DNA of 50,206 nt from CAMYKD01 sp041617155 (GCA_041617155.1 JBFJPL010000016.1:1-50206); one strand, 5' to 3'. Shown: positions 7,410 through 18,076, numbered from the stretch's first letter. A program made the numbers and translations. The notes: generated from the sequence alone by a model not told the origin.

Positions 7410-8091
7410 AAGCCGCCGTGGTCGTGTTTCCCGGCTCCAACTGCGACCGCGACGTCCGGGTCGCGCTACGTCAGTCGATGGGCCGCGAGCCGATCATGGT
7501 CTGGCACAAGGCGGCGGATTTCGAGCCGGTCGACCTGATCGTCCTGCCCGGCGGCTTCTCCTACGGCGACTATCTGCGCTGCGGCGCCATGGCCGCCAAA
7601 TCGCCGGTCCTGCGCGAGGTCGCGGCGCGCGGCGCCAAAGGCGTCCCGGTCCTGGGCATCTGCAACGGCTTCCAGGTGCTGACCGAAACCGGCCTGCTGC
7701 CCGGCGCCCTGCTGCGCAACGCCGACCTCAAGTTCGTCTGCAAGGACGTCCATCTCACGGTCGAGACCAGCCAGAGCCCGTTTACCGCCAAGTACGAAAG
7801 CGGCCAGACGATCCGCATCCCGATCGCGCACCATGACGGCAACTATTTCGCCGACGACGACACCCTGGCGCGCCTCGAGGCGCGCGGCCAGATCGCCTTC
7901 CGCTACTGCGAGCGCGACGGCCGGGTGACGCCGGCGGCCAACCCGAACGGATCGCGCGGAAACATCGCCGGGGTCTACAACCAGACCAAGACCGTGCTCG
8001 GCCTGATGCCCCACCCCGAGCGCCTCGCCGATCCCCGGCTCGGCGGCACCGACGGACGGGCGCTGTTCGACGGCCTGGTGGAGGCGCTGTC

Positions 8092-8095
<4 letters not shown>
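7406..8095 (+). CDS. purQ: FGAM synthase glutaminase subunit PurQ
   Basis: PurQ releases ammonia from glutamine for the PurL synthetase. The 229-residue protein has the class I amidotransferase layout: FPGSNCDRD at the N-terminus, LPGGFSYGDYLRCGAMA, the nucleophile elbow LGICNGFQ (Cys86), and the catalytic pair in LMPHPER (His203, Glu205). The ATG overlaps the preceding stop by ATGA, and the gene ends with a GTGA overlap into purL, so purQ and purL are tightly coupled. Confidence 0.97.
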
Positions 8096-10314
<2,219 letters not shown>

Positions 10315-10360
10315 CCAGGCCCGAGACGAGGCCGATTGAGGACGGATTGGGGGCGGCACC

Positions 10361-10600
10361 ATGGCCATGAACCCGGTGGAGATCGAGACTTTGATCAAGC
10401 AATCGATCCCCGACGCCCAGATCACCATCGAGGACCTGCGCGGCGACGGCGATCACTATGCCGCCTACGTCGTGTCGGAGAGCTTCAAGGGTAAGAGCCG
10501 GGTGCAGCAGCACCAGATGGTCTATCAGGCCCTGCAGGGCCGCATGGGCAACGAGCTTCACGCGCTCGCCCTGCAAACCTCGACACCGACGGAATCCTGA
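10361..10600 (+). CDS. bolA: BolA family protein
   Basis: This is a 79-residue BolA-like protein with the family pattern IPDAQITIEDLRGDGDHYAA and YVVSESFKGKSRVQQHQMVY, including the conserved C-terminal His that helps hold a [2Fe-2S] cluster with a monothiol glutaredoxin. It lies directly before grxD, the classic BolA-Grx4 partner arrangement of alphaproteobacteria, where the pair signals iron status or supports Fe-S transfer. It probably belongs to the short BolA2/IbaG-like subgroup. The start is the first of two nearby ATGs; MAMNPVEIE is acceptable with either. Confidence 0.93.
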   Translation: MAMNPVEIETLIKQSIPDAQITIEDLRGDGDHYAAYVVSESFKGKSRVQQHQMVYQALQGRMGNELHALALQTSTPTES

Positions 10601-10643
10601 CGGCCGGCATCACGCCGCCGTCCAAAGCAAGGACAAGCAAGCG

Positions 10644-10994
10644 ATGAGCACGACGATGGACAATCCGATCTTTGAGCGGATCAAGAGCGAGATCAGCGAA
10701 AACGACGTGGTCGTCTTCATGAAGGGCACGCCGGTCTTCCCGCAGTGCGGCTTCTCGGCCGCGGTGGTCCAGGCGCTGACCCACATGGGCGTCAAGTTCA
10801 AGGGCATCGACGTGCTGCAGGACCCGGGCCTGCGCCAGGGCGTCAAGGACTTCGCCAGCTGGCCGACCATCCCCCAGCTCTACGTCAAGGGCGAGTTCGT
10901 CGGCGGCTGCGACATCGTGCGCGAGATGTTCCAGACCGGCGAGCTGCAGGAGCTCTTGACCAAAAGCGGCATCGAGGCCAACCCGGCGGGTTGA
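10644..10994 (+). CDS. grxD: Monothiol glutaredoxin Grx4
   Basis: This is a 116-residue cytoplasmic glutaredoxin with the monothiol CGFS active site (Cys35 to Ser38, within VFPQCGFSAAVVQ). It also has KGTPVFP, the cis-proline segment WPTIPQLYVKGEFVGG, and the glutathione-binding CDIVREM. Such proteins carry a [2Fe-2S] cluster with glutathione and BolA. AAGGAC precedes the ATG at 10644 at good distance. It follows bolA by 43 bp and is probably the last gene of the purine/bolA transcript, since an inverted repeat begins 28 bp after its stop. Confidence 0.96.
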   Translation: MSTTMDNPIFERIKSEISENDVVVFMKGTPVFPQCGFSAAVVQALTHMGVKFKGIDVLQDPGLRQGVKDFASWPTIPQLYVKGEFVGGCDIVREMFQTGELQELLTKSGIEANPAG

Positions 10995-11021
10995 CCGGCG
11001 GCCCTTTGCCGGCGTCACCGT

Positions 11022-11093
11022 CCTCATGCTTCGACAGGCTCAGGGTGAGGGTCGCTCCTTAGTCAGACATGCCGAGCCTGTCGAAGCATGAGG
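11022..11093. repeat. Long palindromic intergenic repeat after grxD
   Basis: CCTCATGCTTCGACAGGCTC (11022-11041) is followed after 32 bases by its exact complement (11074-11093), a perfect 20-bp inverted repeat. The same core words recur at 35685-35713 and, diverged, at 40008-40075, so this is a dispersed REP-like family. Just downstream of grxD it may act as a transcript-end hairpin, but there is no T-run. Confidence 0.8.
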
Positions 11094-11125
11094 ATGGCGG
11101 GCTGGCCGCAATCCGCAGCCCGCCC

Positions 11126-11341
11126 TCACTCCCACACCATCTCGTTCTGCAGCGACTTGAGCGAGGCATTGCCGCCGGCGGCGGGGTCGACCGAGAGCGT
11201 GTGCTCGAACTCGAAGGCGGCCGGCGCCACGAAGGTGCCGTGCGCGGTCTCGGGGCCGAAGCGGGCCGTGGAAGCGCCGGCCGTCCACCCGAACATCGGC
11301 CGGCCCGGCCGGATCGAGGGCGTTCGCGAGCTCGTGGTCGT
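11126..11341 (-). CDS. Possible 71-residue protein with ACG start, unknown
   Basis: The minus-strand frame from 11341 to a TGA at 11126-11128 encodes about 71 residues, including RPMFGWTAGASTARFGPETA and a C-terminus LKSLQNEMVWE. Third codon positions are overwhelmingly G or C, as in true genes here. GGAGG (11351-11347) lies 5 bases before an in-frame ACG at 11341, where a start codon would be expected; the first ATG is at 11296 (56 residues). Either the start is non-canonical, or an ATG has mutated and the gene is recently silenced. I recognise no family and see no membrane segment. Confidence 0.45.
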   Translation of the reverse strand, partial: TTTSSRTPSIRPGRPMFGWTAGASTARFGPETAHGTFVAPAAFEFEHTLSVDPAAGGNASLKSLQNEMVWE

Positions 11342-11779
11342 TGGAACCTCCTTCGTTTTGCCCTATCGCGTCCGCGGCAATAGATCGGAGATACTCGGCG
11401 TCATCCACGGCGCCCGCCAATGGCCGTACAGTCTCTAGCGCAGTTTCCGATATCGTCGCGCCGTCAGCCGGGACGGCAGGACAGCGTTCCCTCTCCCGCC
11501 GGCTACCGGATTCACACAACTGGAATCACGGGCAAATGAGTAGGGAGCGACGTTTTTCGCCCTCGCCCTTCGGGGACAGGGTGAGACACAAGGGCGGGTT
11601 GGTTTCCTGGATCGAGGCTCGGTTCCCCTCAAGCGACACGGGCGCTGGTCAGCAAGAAGCAAACCCACGCGCCCTCACCCTCCCTCTCCCGGCGGGAGAG
11701 GGAAAAAGGCCACCATCACCCGGAATTCGAGGTGTGTGCATACCGTAGTTTCTAGCACGGAGGCTGACGGCATCCGGCC
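11342..11779. other. Non-coding repeat-rich spacer
   Basis: I find no convincing gene here. The stretch holds fragments of the CCCTC/GAGGG-type palindromic repeat (11500-11514, 11558-11590 and 11672-11702) and low-complexity sequence. It separates grxD from the convergent end of dnaE2. Confidence 0.5.
11682..11702. repeat. Perfect 21-bp palindromic repeat, copy 1
   Basis: Arms CCCTCTCCCG and CGGGAGAGGG meet at a single central base. An identical 21-bp copy lies at 47161-47181, 35 kb away. Both are intergenic. This is a REP-like dispersed palindrome, common in high-GC proteobacteria. Confidence 0.75.
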
Positions 11780-14700
11780 CTAATGGAAATCCCGCGATTT
11801 CGGCATGGGGTCGACGTTGCGCGGGTGGCGGCGCGGCTGGTTCGGCCGGCGTGACGGGGGCGCCGGATCGGGGCCCGGGCGCTTGACCTCGTCGGCGCGG
11901 GCTTGGGCGGCTTCGAAAGACCGGGCCGGATGGTCGGCGGCGGGCGCCGCGAGCTCATGCAGGCGGTCGGTCAGGTCGACCATGCGCTCGGCGACCACGT
12001 GGATGACCGTTTCCTCGCGCTGCAGGCGGCCTTCGATGGCCAGCAGGCTGGCCCTGAGCACGACGCCGCGGTAGCGCTCGAAGACGTCGGGCCAGACCAC
12101 CGCGTTGGCCACGCCGGTCTCGTCCTCCAGGGTGACGAAGATGACGCCCTTGGCGCTGCCCGGGCGCTGGCGCACCAGCACCAGACCGGCCACCTTGAGG
12201 CGCGCGCCGTCGCGCATCCGGGCCAAGGTCTCGGCCGGCGCCGTGCCCTCCCGCGTCAGGCCCGCGCGCAGAAAGGCCAGCGGGTGCGCCTTTAGGGACA
12301 GCCGCAGGCTGCGGTAATCCTCGACCACCTGCTCGCCCGGCGCCATGGCCGGCAGGGCGACCGCCGGCTCCGGCCCGCGCTCCTCCTCGCCGGCGGCGGC
12401 GAACAGCGGCAGGGGGTCGGCCGGCAGGCCCTTGACCGCCCACAGCGCCTCGCGCCGGTCGAGCCCCATGGAGCGGTAGGCATCGGCCCGGGCCAGGACC
12501 TCGAGCGCCCTGGATGTCACGCCGGCGCGGCGCCACAGCACGATGGGATCGGGATAGCCGTTGGCGCGCCTTTCGACCAGATGCTCGGCGTCGGCCGCGG
12601 CCAGGCCCTTGACCTGGCGCAGACCGAGGCGCAGCGCCAGACCGCCCGAAACCGCCGGCTCCAGGGTGCAGTCCCAGTCGCTGCGGTTGACATCGGGCGG
12701 CCGGACCTCGACGCCGTGCTCGCGCGCGTCGCGCACGATCTGCGCCGGGGCGTAGAAGCCCATGGGCTGGCTGTTCAGCAAGGCGGCGGCGAAGACCGCC
12801 GGGTGATGGCACTTGAGCCAGGCGGAGACATAGACCAGCAGCGCGAAGCTGGCGGCGTGGCTCTCCGGAAAGCCGTACTCGCCGAAGCCCTCGATCTGGC
12901 GAAAACAGCGCTCGGCGAAGTCCTGGTCGTAACCGCGCGCGACCATGCCATCGACGAACTTCCGGCGGAAGGAATGGATCGTGCCGGTCCGCCGAAAGGT
13001 CGCCATGGCGCGACGCAGCCGGTCGGCCTCCGACGGCGTGAAGCCGGCGGCCACGATGGCGATCTGCATGGCCTGCTCCTGGAACAGCGGCACGCCCTTG
13101 GTCTTTTCCAGGACCCGGCGCAGCTCCCGCGAGGGGTAGGTTTCCGGCTCCTGCCCGTTGCGGCGGCGCAGGTAGGGATGGACCATGTCGCCCTGGATCG
13201 GCCCGGGCCGCACGATCGCCACCTCGATCACCAGGTCGTAGAACTCCCGCGGCTTGAGCCGGGGCAGCATGGTCATCTGGGCCCGACTCTCGACCTGGAA
13301 CACGCCGATCGAATCGGCCCGGCACAGCATGTCGTAGACCTCCGGGTCGTCGGGCGGAACCCCGGCCAGGTCGATCGCCAGCCCGCAGTGCGCCTTGAGC
13401 AGCGCGAAACCCTTGCGCAGGCAGGTCAGCATGCCGAGCCCGAGCACGTCGACTTTCAGGATTCCGAGCGCGTCCAGGTCGTCCTTGTCCCACTCGACGA
13501 CGGTGCGCTCGGCCATCGCGGCGTTTTCGATCGGCACCAGCTCGCTGAGCGGGCCGCGGGTCATGACGAAGCCGCCGACGTGCTGCGACAGGTGCCGGGG
13601 AAAGCCGACCAACTGGCAGGTCAGCTCGAGCGTCTGCCGGAGCCGCCGGTCCGCCGGATCGAGCCCCCGCTCGCGCACCTCGGCGTCGCTCGGCGCTTCC
13701 CGGCTCCAGCCCCAGAGCGTCCCGGCCAGCGCCGCCACGGTATCGGCCGAAAGGCCCATGGCCTTGCCGGTTTCGCGGATCGCGCTGCGGCCGCGGTAGC
13801 AGATCACGGTGGCCGCCAAGCCAGCCCGGTCACGGCCGTACTTGCCGTAGATGTACTGGATCACCTCCTCGCGGCGCTCGTGCTCGAAATCCACGTCGAT
13901 GTCGGGTGGCTCGTTGCGTTCGGCGCTGACGAAACGCTCGAACAGCAGGTCCATGTGCGCCGGGTCGACCGAGGTGATGCCGAGGCAATAGCAGACCGCC
14001 GAGTTGGCCGCCGAGCCCCGGCCCTGGCACAGGATGCCGCGGCTCCGGGCGAAGCGCACGATATCCTCGACCGTGAGGAAATAGGGCGCGTAGCCGAGCT
14101 GTTCGATCAAGGCCAGCTCGCGCCGCAAGCTCTTGGCGACACGCTCGGGGATAGCGCCGGGATAACGTACGCGTGCGCCCAGCCAGGTGAGGCGCTCCAG
14201 CTCCTCCTGCGGCGAACGGCCTTGGCCGGTCGTCTCCTCCGGGTACTCGTACCTCAGCTCGTCAAGGCTGAACGTACAACGGCGGGCGATCTCGAGCGAC
14301 CGGGCGACCGCATCGGGCATGGAGCGGAACAGCCACGCCATCTCCTCCGGCCCCTTCAGGTGCCGCTCGGCATTGGCTCCCAGGCGGTAGCCCGCCTGGT
14401 CGATGGTGCAGTGCTCGCGGATGCAGGTGACCAGATCGAGCAGGGCCTTGCGCCCCGCTTCGTGCATACGTACGTCGTTGGTGGCGACCAGAGGCGTACG
14501 GCAGGCCTCGGCCAGAGCGGCGAGCTCCACCAGGCGCCTGGCGTCGTCGCCGCGATAGAGACACTGGGCAGCCAGATAGCAGGCGCCGGGCAAGCGCCGC
14601 CCCAGGGCGGCCAGGGCCGTACGGAAGGCCCCGTCGGGCCGTTCCGGCGGCAGCACGATGAAGACCTGGCCCGCGCCGTGGTCGGCGGCCTCGGCCAGGG

Positions 14701-15022
14701 TGAAGCGGCATTCCGCCTTGGCGGCGCGGCGCTTGCCCAGGGTGAGCAGACGGCACAGCCGGCCATAGGCCACCCGGTCGCGCGGATAGCAGAGCACCTC
14801 CGGCCCGTCCTGCGGCACCAGGCGGGCCCCGACCAAGAGCTTGAGACCGACCTCCTTGGCGGCGACGTGGGCCCGCACCACGCCGGCCAGGGTGTTGCGG
14901 TCGGCCACGCCGATGGCGGCCAGCTCCAGGGCCTTGGCGGCGATCACCAGTTCGTCGGCGTGCGAGGCGCCGCGCAGGAAGCTGTAGTTGGTCGTGACCT
15001 GAAGCTCGGCGTAGGCGGTCAT
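11780..15022 (-). CDS. dnaE2: Error-prone DNA polymerase DnaE2
   Basis: DnaE2 (ImuC) is the translesion C-family polymerase of the damage-induced mutasome. The 1080-residue protein starts MTAYAELQVTTNYSFLRGAS, the PHP domain opening typical of DnaE2. The polymerase active site carries PPDIDVDFEHERREEVIQYI with the paired aspartates, then CYRGRSAIRETGKAMGLS. Later segments include GFPESHAASFALLVYVSAWL and a C-terminal OB domain (LKVAGLVLVRQRPGSAKGV). The ATG at 15022 is chosen over longer readings because it matches the family N-terminus. It is the third gene of imuA-imuB-dnaE2, 7 bp after imuB, under one LexA box. Confidence 0.97.
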   Translation of the reverse strand: MTAYAELQVTTNYSFLRGASHADELVIAAKALELAAIGVADRNTLAGVVRAHVAAKEVGLKLLVGARLVPQDGPEVLCYPRDRVAYGRLCRLLTLGKRRAAKAECRFTLAEAADHGAGQVFIVLPPERPDGAFRTALAALGRRLPGACYLAAQCLYRGDDARRLVELAALAEACRTPLVATNDVRMHEAGRKALLDLVTCIREHCTIDQAGYRLGANAERHLKGPEEMAWLFRSMPDAVARSLEIARRCTFSLDELRYEYPEETTGQGRSPQEELERLTWLGARVRYPGAIPERVAKSLRRELALIEQLGYAPYFLTVEDIVRFARSRGILCQGRGSAANSAVCYCLGITSVDPAHMDLLFERFVSAERNEPPDIDVDFEHERREEVIQYIYGKYGRDRAGLAATVICYRGRSAIRETGKAMGLSADTVAALAGTLWGWSREAPSDAEVRERGLDPADRRLRQTLELTCQLVGFPRHLSQHVGGFVMTRGPLSELVPIENAAMAERTVVEWDKDDLDALGILKVDVLGLGMLTCLRKGFALLKAHCGLAIDLAGVPPDDPEVYDMLCRADSIGVFQVESRAQMTMLPRLKPREFYDLVIEVAIVRPGPIQGDMVHPYLRRRNGQEPETYPSRELRRVLEKTKGVPLFQEQAMQIAIVAAGFTPSEADRLRRAMATFRRTGTIHSFRRKFVDGMVARGYDQDFAERCFRQIEGFGEYGFPESHAASFALLVYVSAWLKCHHPAVFAAALLNSQPMGFYAPAQIVRDAREHGVEVRPPDVNRSDWDCTLEPAVSGGLALRLGLRQVKGLAAADAEHLVERRANGYPDPIVLWRRAGVTSRALEVLARADAYRSMGLDRREALWAVKGLPADPLPLFAAAGEEERGPEPAVALPAMAPGEQVVEDYRSLRLSLKAHPLAFLRAGLTREGTAPAETLARMRDGARLKVAGLVLVRQRPGSAKGVIFVTLEDETGVANAVVWPDVFERYRGVVLRASLLAIEGRLQREETVIHVVAERMVDLTDRLHELAAPAADHPARSFEAAQARADEVKRPGPDPAPPSRRPNQPRRHPRNVDPMPKSRDFH

Positions 15023-15029
15023 GGCGGCC

Positions 15030-16598
15030 TCACGCGAAGAGCCCGTGCAGGAACCAGCGGCGGCCGGCCCGGTAGAGCCAATAGCGGCGTCCGGCCGCAT
15101 CCTCGACCCGGAAGTAGTCGCGCGCCTCGGCCTGGCCGGGGTCGTCGCGCCACCATTCCGGCACGATCCGTTCCGGCCCCTCGGCGCGGACCACCTCGTG
15201 CCGTACCCGGCGCCAGCGAAAGCGCGCCGGCGGATGATCGGGCAGCAGCGCCACCGCCTCGATCGCCTCGGGATGGGCGAACAGCCGGAGCGGCCGCGGC
15301 CGGCCGCGCCGCCAGGCCGCGGGTCCGGCCGGGTCGAGCGCCGACGCCAGGCCGGATGCCCGCTCCGGCAGGTGACTCTCGACCGGCCGCTGGCGGAACA
15401 CCCGGCCGAGCCCGAAGCGCGCGCCCAAGCGGTCGACCAGGCCGGCCAGGTCCTGCGCCCCGGCGCCGCCCTCGGGGTTCAAGACCATCTGCAAGGCCGA
15501 GAGCGGCTCGGTGACCGACGCTGCGAGGGTCATGACCTCGATGCCGAAGCCCGGATCGATGTCCTCCGGCGCGAACAGCCGCGCGAGGTGGTCCGGGTCG
15601 CGGCTCGGCCGGCTGGTGCCGAGCGCCAGGCGCCTGAGGCTGCCGTCGACCCGGTAGACCGTCAGCTCCAGCCGCCGCGCGCCGAGCGCTTCGCTCTCCA
15701 GGCGCCGGCAGAGCCCGCCCGCCAGCTTTTCCAGGCCGCGGGCGAGCGGCGCCGCCGTCATGACCGGCTCGGCGAAGACCCGGCGGGCGACGTGCGGCGG
15801 CACCGGCGCGAGCGGCGACAGCACCTCGGGCGTCAGGCCCAGGGCCTGGCGCAGGCGCTGCGCGAGCTCCGGCCCGAAGCGCGGCTCCAGCGTGGCCGGC
15901 GGCAGGTCGTAGAGCGCGCCGACCGAGTTCAGGCCGAAGCGCGCCAGGAGCTCGCCGCCGGCCGCCGAGAGGCGTAAGGCGGCCGGCGGCAGGGGCGCCA
16001 GCGCGGCCCGCGCCGCGCCCCTCGGCACCACGCGCCAGGGCGTCGATCGATCGCAGCCGAAGCGGGCGAGGCCCCAGGCGGCGCCGACCGTATCGGCCAG
16101 CGCCAGGCGCGCGGCGAAACCCAGACCGGTCAGGCGCGCCGCCAGGTCGGCGGCCAGCGCCGCCTCGCCGCCGAACAGATGGGCACAGCCGGTGACGTCG
16201 AGCAGCAGTCCGGCACCGGCGCCCGGGTCGCTCCCCGCCGGGTCGACGGCGGTCCAGGGCGTATAGCGGCCGCACCACTCGGCGAGCCGGGCCAGCGCGC
16301 GGGCGTCCTCGAGCGGGGTCAGCGCGGCGGTCTTCAGGCCCGGCACCTGGGCGCGGCCGTCGGCCAGCGGCATGCCGGGGCCGAGCCCGGCCGCCGCCGC
16401 CGCCCGGTCGACCGCGGCCAGCATCAGCCGCCCGCCCTGGTCATGCACCAGGGCGAAGGGCGCGGCGCAAGCCGCGGCTTCGTGGTCCGGCGCGCTACCC
16501 GGCGCGGCGCCCGCCCGACCCGATGATCTCCGCCGGCCGCGGGCCCAGCGATCGGTCGCGAAGCGCGGCAGCCAGAGCGAAACGACCCGACGCATCAT
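15030..16598 (-). CDS. imuB: Y-family polymerase-like mutasome protein ImuB
   Basis: ImuB is a catalytically dead Y-family relative that links ImuA and DnaE2 to the beta sliding clamp during translesion synthesis. The 522-residue protein begins MMRRVVSLWLPRFATDRW, where active Y-family polymerases have an acidic D-x-D-x-FFA motif; the acidic residues are absent, as expected for ImuB. It contains LLLDVTGCAHLFGGE and LARFGLNSVGALYDLPP. RPLRLFAHPE is the likely clamp-binding region, and the C-terminal ARDYFRVEDAAGRRYWLYR is typical. Its first 104 bp overlap the end of imuA in another frame, an unusually long overlap. It sits in the SOS-controlled operon. Confidence 0.95.
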   Translation of the reverse strand: MMRRVVSLWLPRFATDRWARGRRRSSGRAGAAPGSAPDHEAAACAAPFALVHDQGGRLMLAAVDRAAAAAGLGPGMPLADGRAQVPGLKTAALTPLEDARALARLAEWCGRYTPWTAVDPAGSDPGAGAGLLLDVTGCAHLFGGEAALAADLAARLTGLGFAARLALADTVGAAWGLARFGCDRSTPWRVVPRGAARAALAPLPPAALRLSAAGGELLARFGLNSVGALYDLPPATLEPRFGPELAQRLRQALGLTPEVLSPLAPVPPHVARRVFAEPVMTAAPLARGLEKLAGGLCRRLESEALGARRLELTVYRVDGSLRRLALGTSRPSRDPDHLARLFAPEDIDPGFGIEVMTLAASVTEPLSALQMVLNPEGGAGAQDLAGLVDRLGARFGLGRVFRQRPVESHLPERASGLASALDPAGPAAWRRGRPRPLRLFAHPEAIEAVALLPDHPPARFRWRRVRHEVVRAEGPERIVPEWWRDDPGQAEARDYFRVEDAAGRRYWLYRAGRRWFLHGLFA

Positions 16599-17259
16599 CC
16601 CACTCCATCAGAAAGTTTCCCGGCGCCGCGCCACGGCAGCGCAGCAGTTCGACCCGCCAGCGCGGCCGGCCCGGCAGCGCCGCCAGGGGCGCGCTCCCCG
16701 AGGGCGCCGGCGCCACCCGCCAGCGGGTCGAGGCAACGCTCGGCGGCTCGGCCCGGCGCAAGGGGCCGAAACGGCGGCGCAGCAGGAAGGCGCTCACGCC
16801 GTTCACCTCGGCGGCGAGCTGCAGGCGCCGCCCGGCGGTCGGCGTCAGCTCCGCCACCTCGCCGGCCACGCCGGCCAGCGCCCCGCACCGCAGCCCCTCC
16901 TCCATGGCCCACAGCACCTCGCGGTCGCCGTCCGCCTGGACCAGGATCAAACCGCCGGGGTCGAGCCCCATGGCGGCCAGGCCGGGGCCGTGGAGATCGG
17001 CTTGCCGGGCGACCCACAGCAGGGGCCGGTCCAAGGCGGCGATCAGCGGGGCGGCCAGCGCCAGGCAGAAGCCCGCGGCCGGGCCGTCGTCCCATTCGTC
17101 ACGCGCACCCTCGACCTGGTGCAGCGCCGCCAGCGTCAAGCCGCCGCCCGGCAGCCAGGCGTCCAGCACCGGCACGCCGAGCGGTACGACCCGCGGCGCC
17201 GCGACGCCGGTCTCGAGGGCGCGGACTTGCGCCCGCAGGGCCTCGAGCGACGGGCTCAT
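16495..17259 (-). CDS. imuA: RecA-like mutasome protein ImuA
   Basis: ImuA is the RecA-fold accessory protein of the ImuA-ImuB-DnaE2 mutasome. The 254-residue product starts MSPSLEALRAQVRALE and contains LPGGGLTLAALHQVEG, where the Walker A equivalent is degenerate. Further on are LWVARQADLHGPGLAAMGLD and the typical C-terminal WDDASGRFALAAALRDRS. An upstream in-frame ATG would add 14 residues; the chosen start fits the family better. The gene follows a promoter with an embedded LexA box (17366-17380) and runs 104 bp into imuB. Confidence 0.92.
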   Translation of the reverse strand: MSPSLEALRAQVRALETGVAAPRVVPLGVPVLDAWLPGGGLTLAALHQVEGARDEWDDGPAAGFCLALAAPLIAALDRPLLWVARQADLHGPGLAAMGLDPGGLILVQADGDREVLWAMEEGLRCGALAGVAGEVAELTPTAGRRLQLAAEVNGVSAFLLRRRFGPLRRAEPPSVASTRWRVAPAPSGSAPLAALPGRPRWRVELLRCRGAAPGNFLMEWDDASGRFALAAALRDRSLGPRPAEIIGSGGRRAG

Positions 17260-17365
17260 GGGCGGCTCCGGCGGCCGCGCGGCCCGGCGGAGGCACGGCA
17301 AGCCATAGAGTTACACGCCATAAGAGAATTTCTCTATTATCATTCTATTTGATAACCGCACCAAT

Positions 17366-17380
17366 GTTCCTGTTTTGTTC
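17366..17380 (-). promoter_or_regulatory. LexA (SOS) box of the imuA operon
   Basis: On the minus strand the sequence is GAACAAAACAGGAAC, a perfect match to the alphaproteobacterial LexA box GAAC-N7-GAAC (GTTC-N7-GTTC on the plus strand). It lies about 105 bp upstream of the imuA ATG and overlaps the predicted -10 element, as expected for repression. DNA damage should therefore induce imuA-imuB-dnaE2. Confidence 0.9.
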
Positions 17381-17405
17381 TAATAAAACCGACCCGGCAA
17401 GTCAA
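17377..17405 (-). promoter_or_regulatory. Promoter of the imuA operon
   Basis: On the minus strand TTGACT (17405-17400) and TAGAAC (17382-17377) are separated by 17 bp. The -35 is strong, and the -10 shares bases with the LexA box. The leader to the imuA start is about 110 bases and AT-rich. Confidence 0.6.
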
Positions 17406-17671
17406 TCAATAGCTAGGCAGTATCCAGTCAGCCGTTCATCGCGAACGAGCCTCGGGTCTGCTTGGAGTTGAAGAAGTCGGCGTTCGCTTCTCGAAGGCTC
17501 AAGGCAACAAAAGCGGCTTCGCTCTCCACCTCCACTGCGGCGCTCGCCAGGGTCGTCGCCCCTCGGAGCATTTGTAAGAAAAGGAGACGGTCCCCTTTTT
17601 CCCGCCCGGAAGGGACCCGGCGCCAATAACGGCTGGACAGGGGGGCGGGGGTTTCGGCAGTCTGCCGGGCG
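17406..17671. other. Spacer between imuA promoter and thioesterase gene
   Basis: No gene is supported. A 47-codon minus-strand reading (17428-17571, ending DFFNSKQTRGSFAMNG) has somewhat coding-like bases but no Shine-Dalgarno sequence; it could be a remnant. The palindrome at 17579-17600 is listed separately. Confidence 0.3.
17579..17600. repeat. Palindrome AAAAGGAGAC / GTCCCCTTTT
   Basis: Two 10-bp arms with one mismatch are separated by one base, with flanking A and T runs. It could form a terminator-like hairpin on either strand, but no gene ends next to it. It resembles the GGGGAC-type REP palindromes found in many genomes. Confidence 0.4.
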
Positions 17672-18076
17672 ATGACGGACCCCGATCGACCCAAAGGCGG
17701 ATTCGCCGATCTGGTCGGCTATCAGTTGGGCGACTGGCGGCCGGACCACGCCGAGATCCTGCTCGAGGTCGATAGCCGGCACCTGAACCGCAGCGGGGTG
17801 CTGCACGGCGGCGTCCTGACCACGCTGATCGACACGGCCTGCGGCTATGCCGGCTGTCATGCCGGCGAATCCGAGGCGCCGCGCCGCGCCTTCACCCTGT
17901 CGCTGGACTGCCACTTCGTCGCGACCGCCATGACCGGGGCACGGCTGACCGCCAGCGCCATCAAGACCGGCGGCGGCGGCCGGATCTTCTTCGCCCGGGC
18001 CGAGGTGCGCGACCAGGACGGCCGCCTGATCGGGCAAGGCTCGGGCGTCTTCCGCTACCGGGGCGAGATCAGCTGA
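17672..18076 (+). CDS. Hotdog-fold thioesterase, PaaI family
   Basis: This is a 134-residue protein of the PaaI/YdiI-like hotdog thioesterase family. It has LNRSGVLHGGVLTTLIDTA, with the HGG motif in the catalytic loop and the acidic residue on the central helix. FTLSLDCHFVATAM and GRIFFARAEVRDQDGRLIGQ follow, ending in GSGVFRY. The predicted reaction is hydrolysis of an acyl- or aryl-CoA thioester; the substrate cannot be assigned. The start at 17672 matches the usual length. It overlaps the patatin gene end by 8 bp, tail to tail. Confidence 0.88.
   Translation: MTDPDRPKGGFADLVGYQLGDWRPDHAEILLEVDSRHLNRSGVLHGGVLTTLIDTACGYAGCHAGESEAPRRAFTLSLDCHFVATAMTGARLTASAIKTGGGGRIFFARAEVRDQDGRLIGQGSGVFRYRGEIS

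Noticed and set aside
12581..15514. Very long open reading frame opposite dnaE2
   Set aside because: It is a shadow of the high-GC dnaE2/imuB coding strand; its translation is Arg/Gly/His-rich low-complexity sequence with no motifs, while the minus strand encodes clear polymerase domains.
17579..17600. Rho-independent terminator
   Set aside because: It has the shape of one, but no gene on either strand ends just before it.
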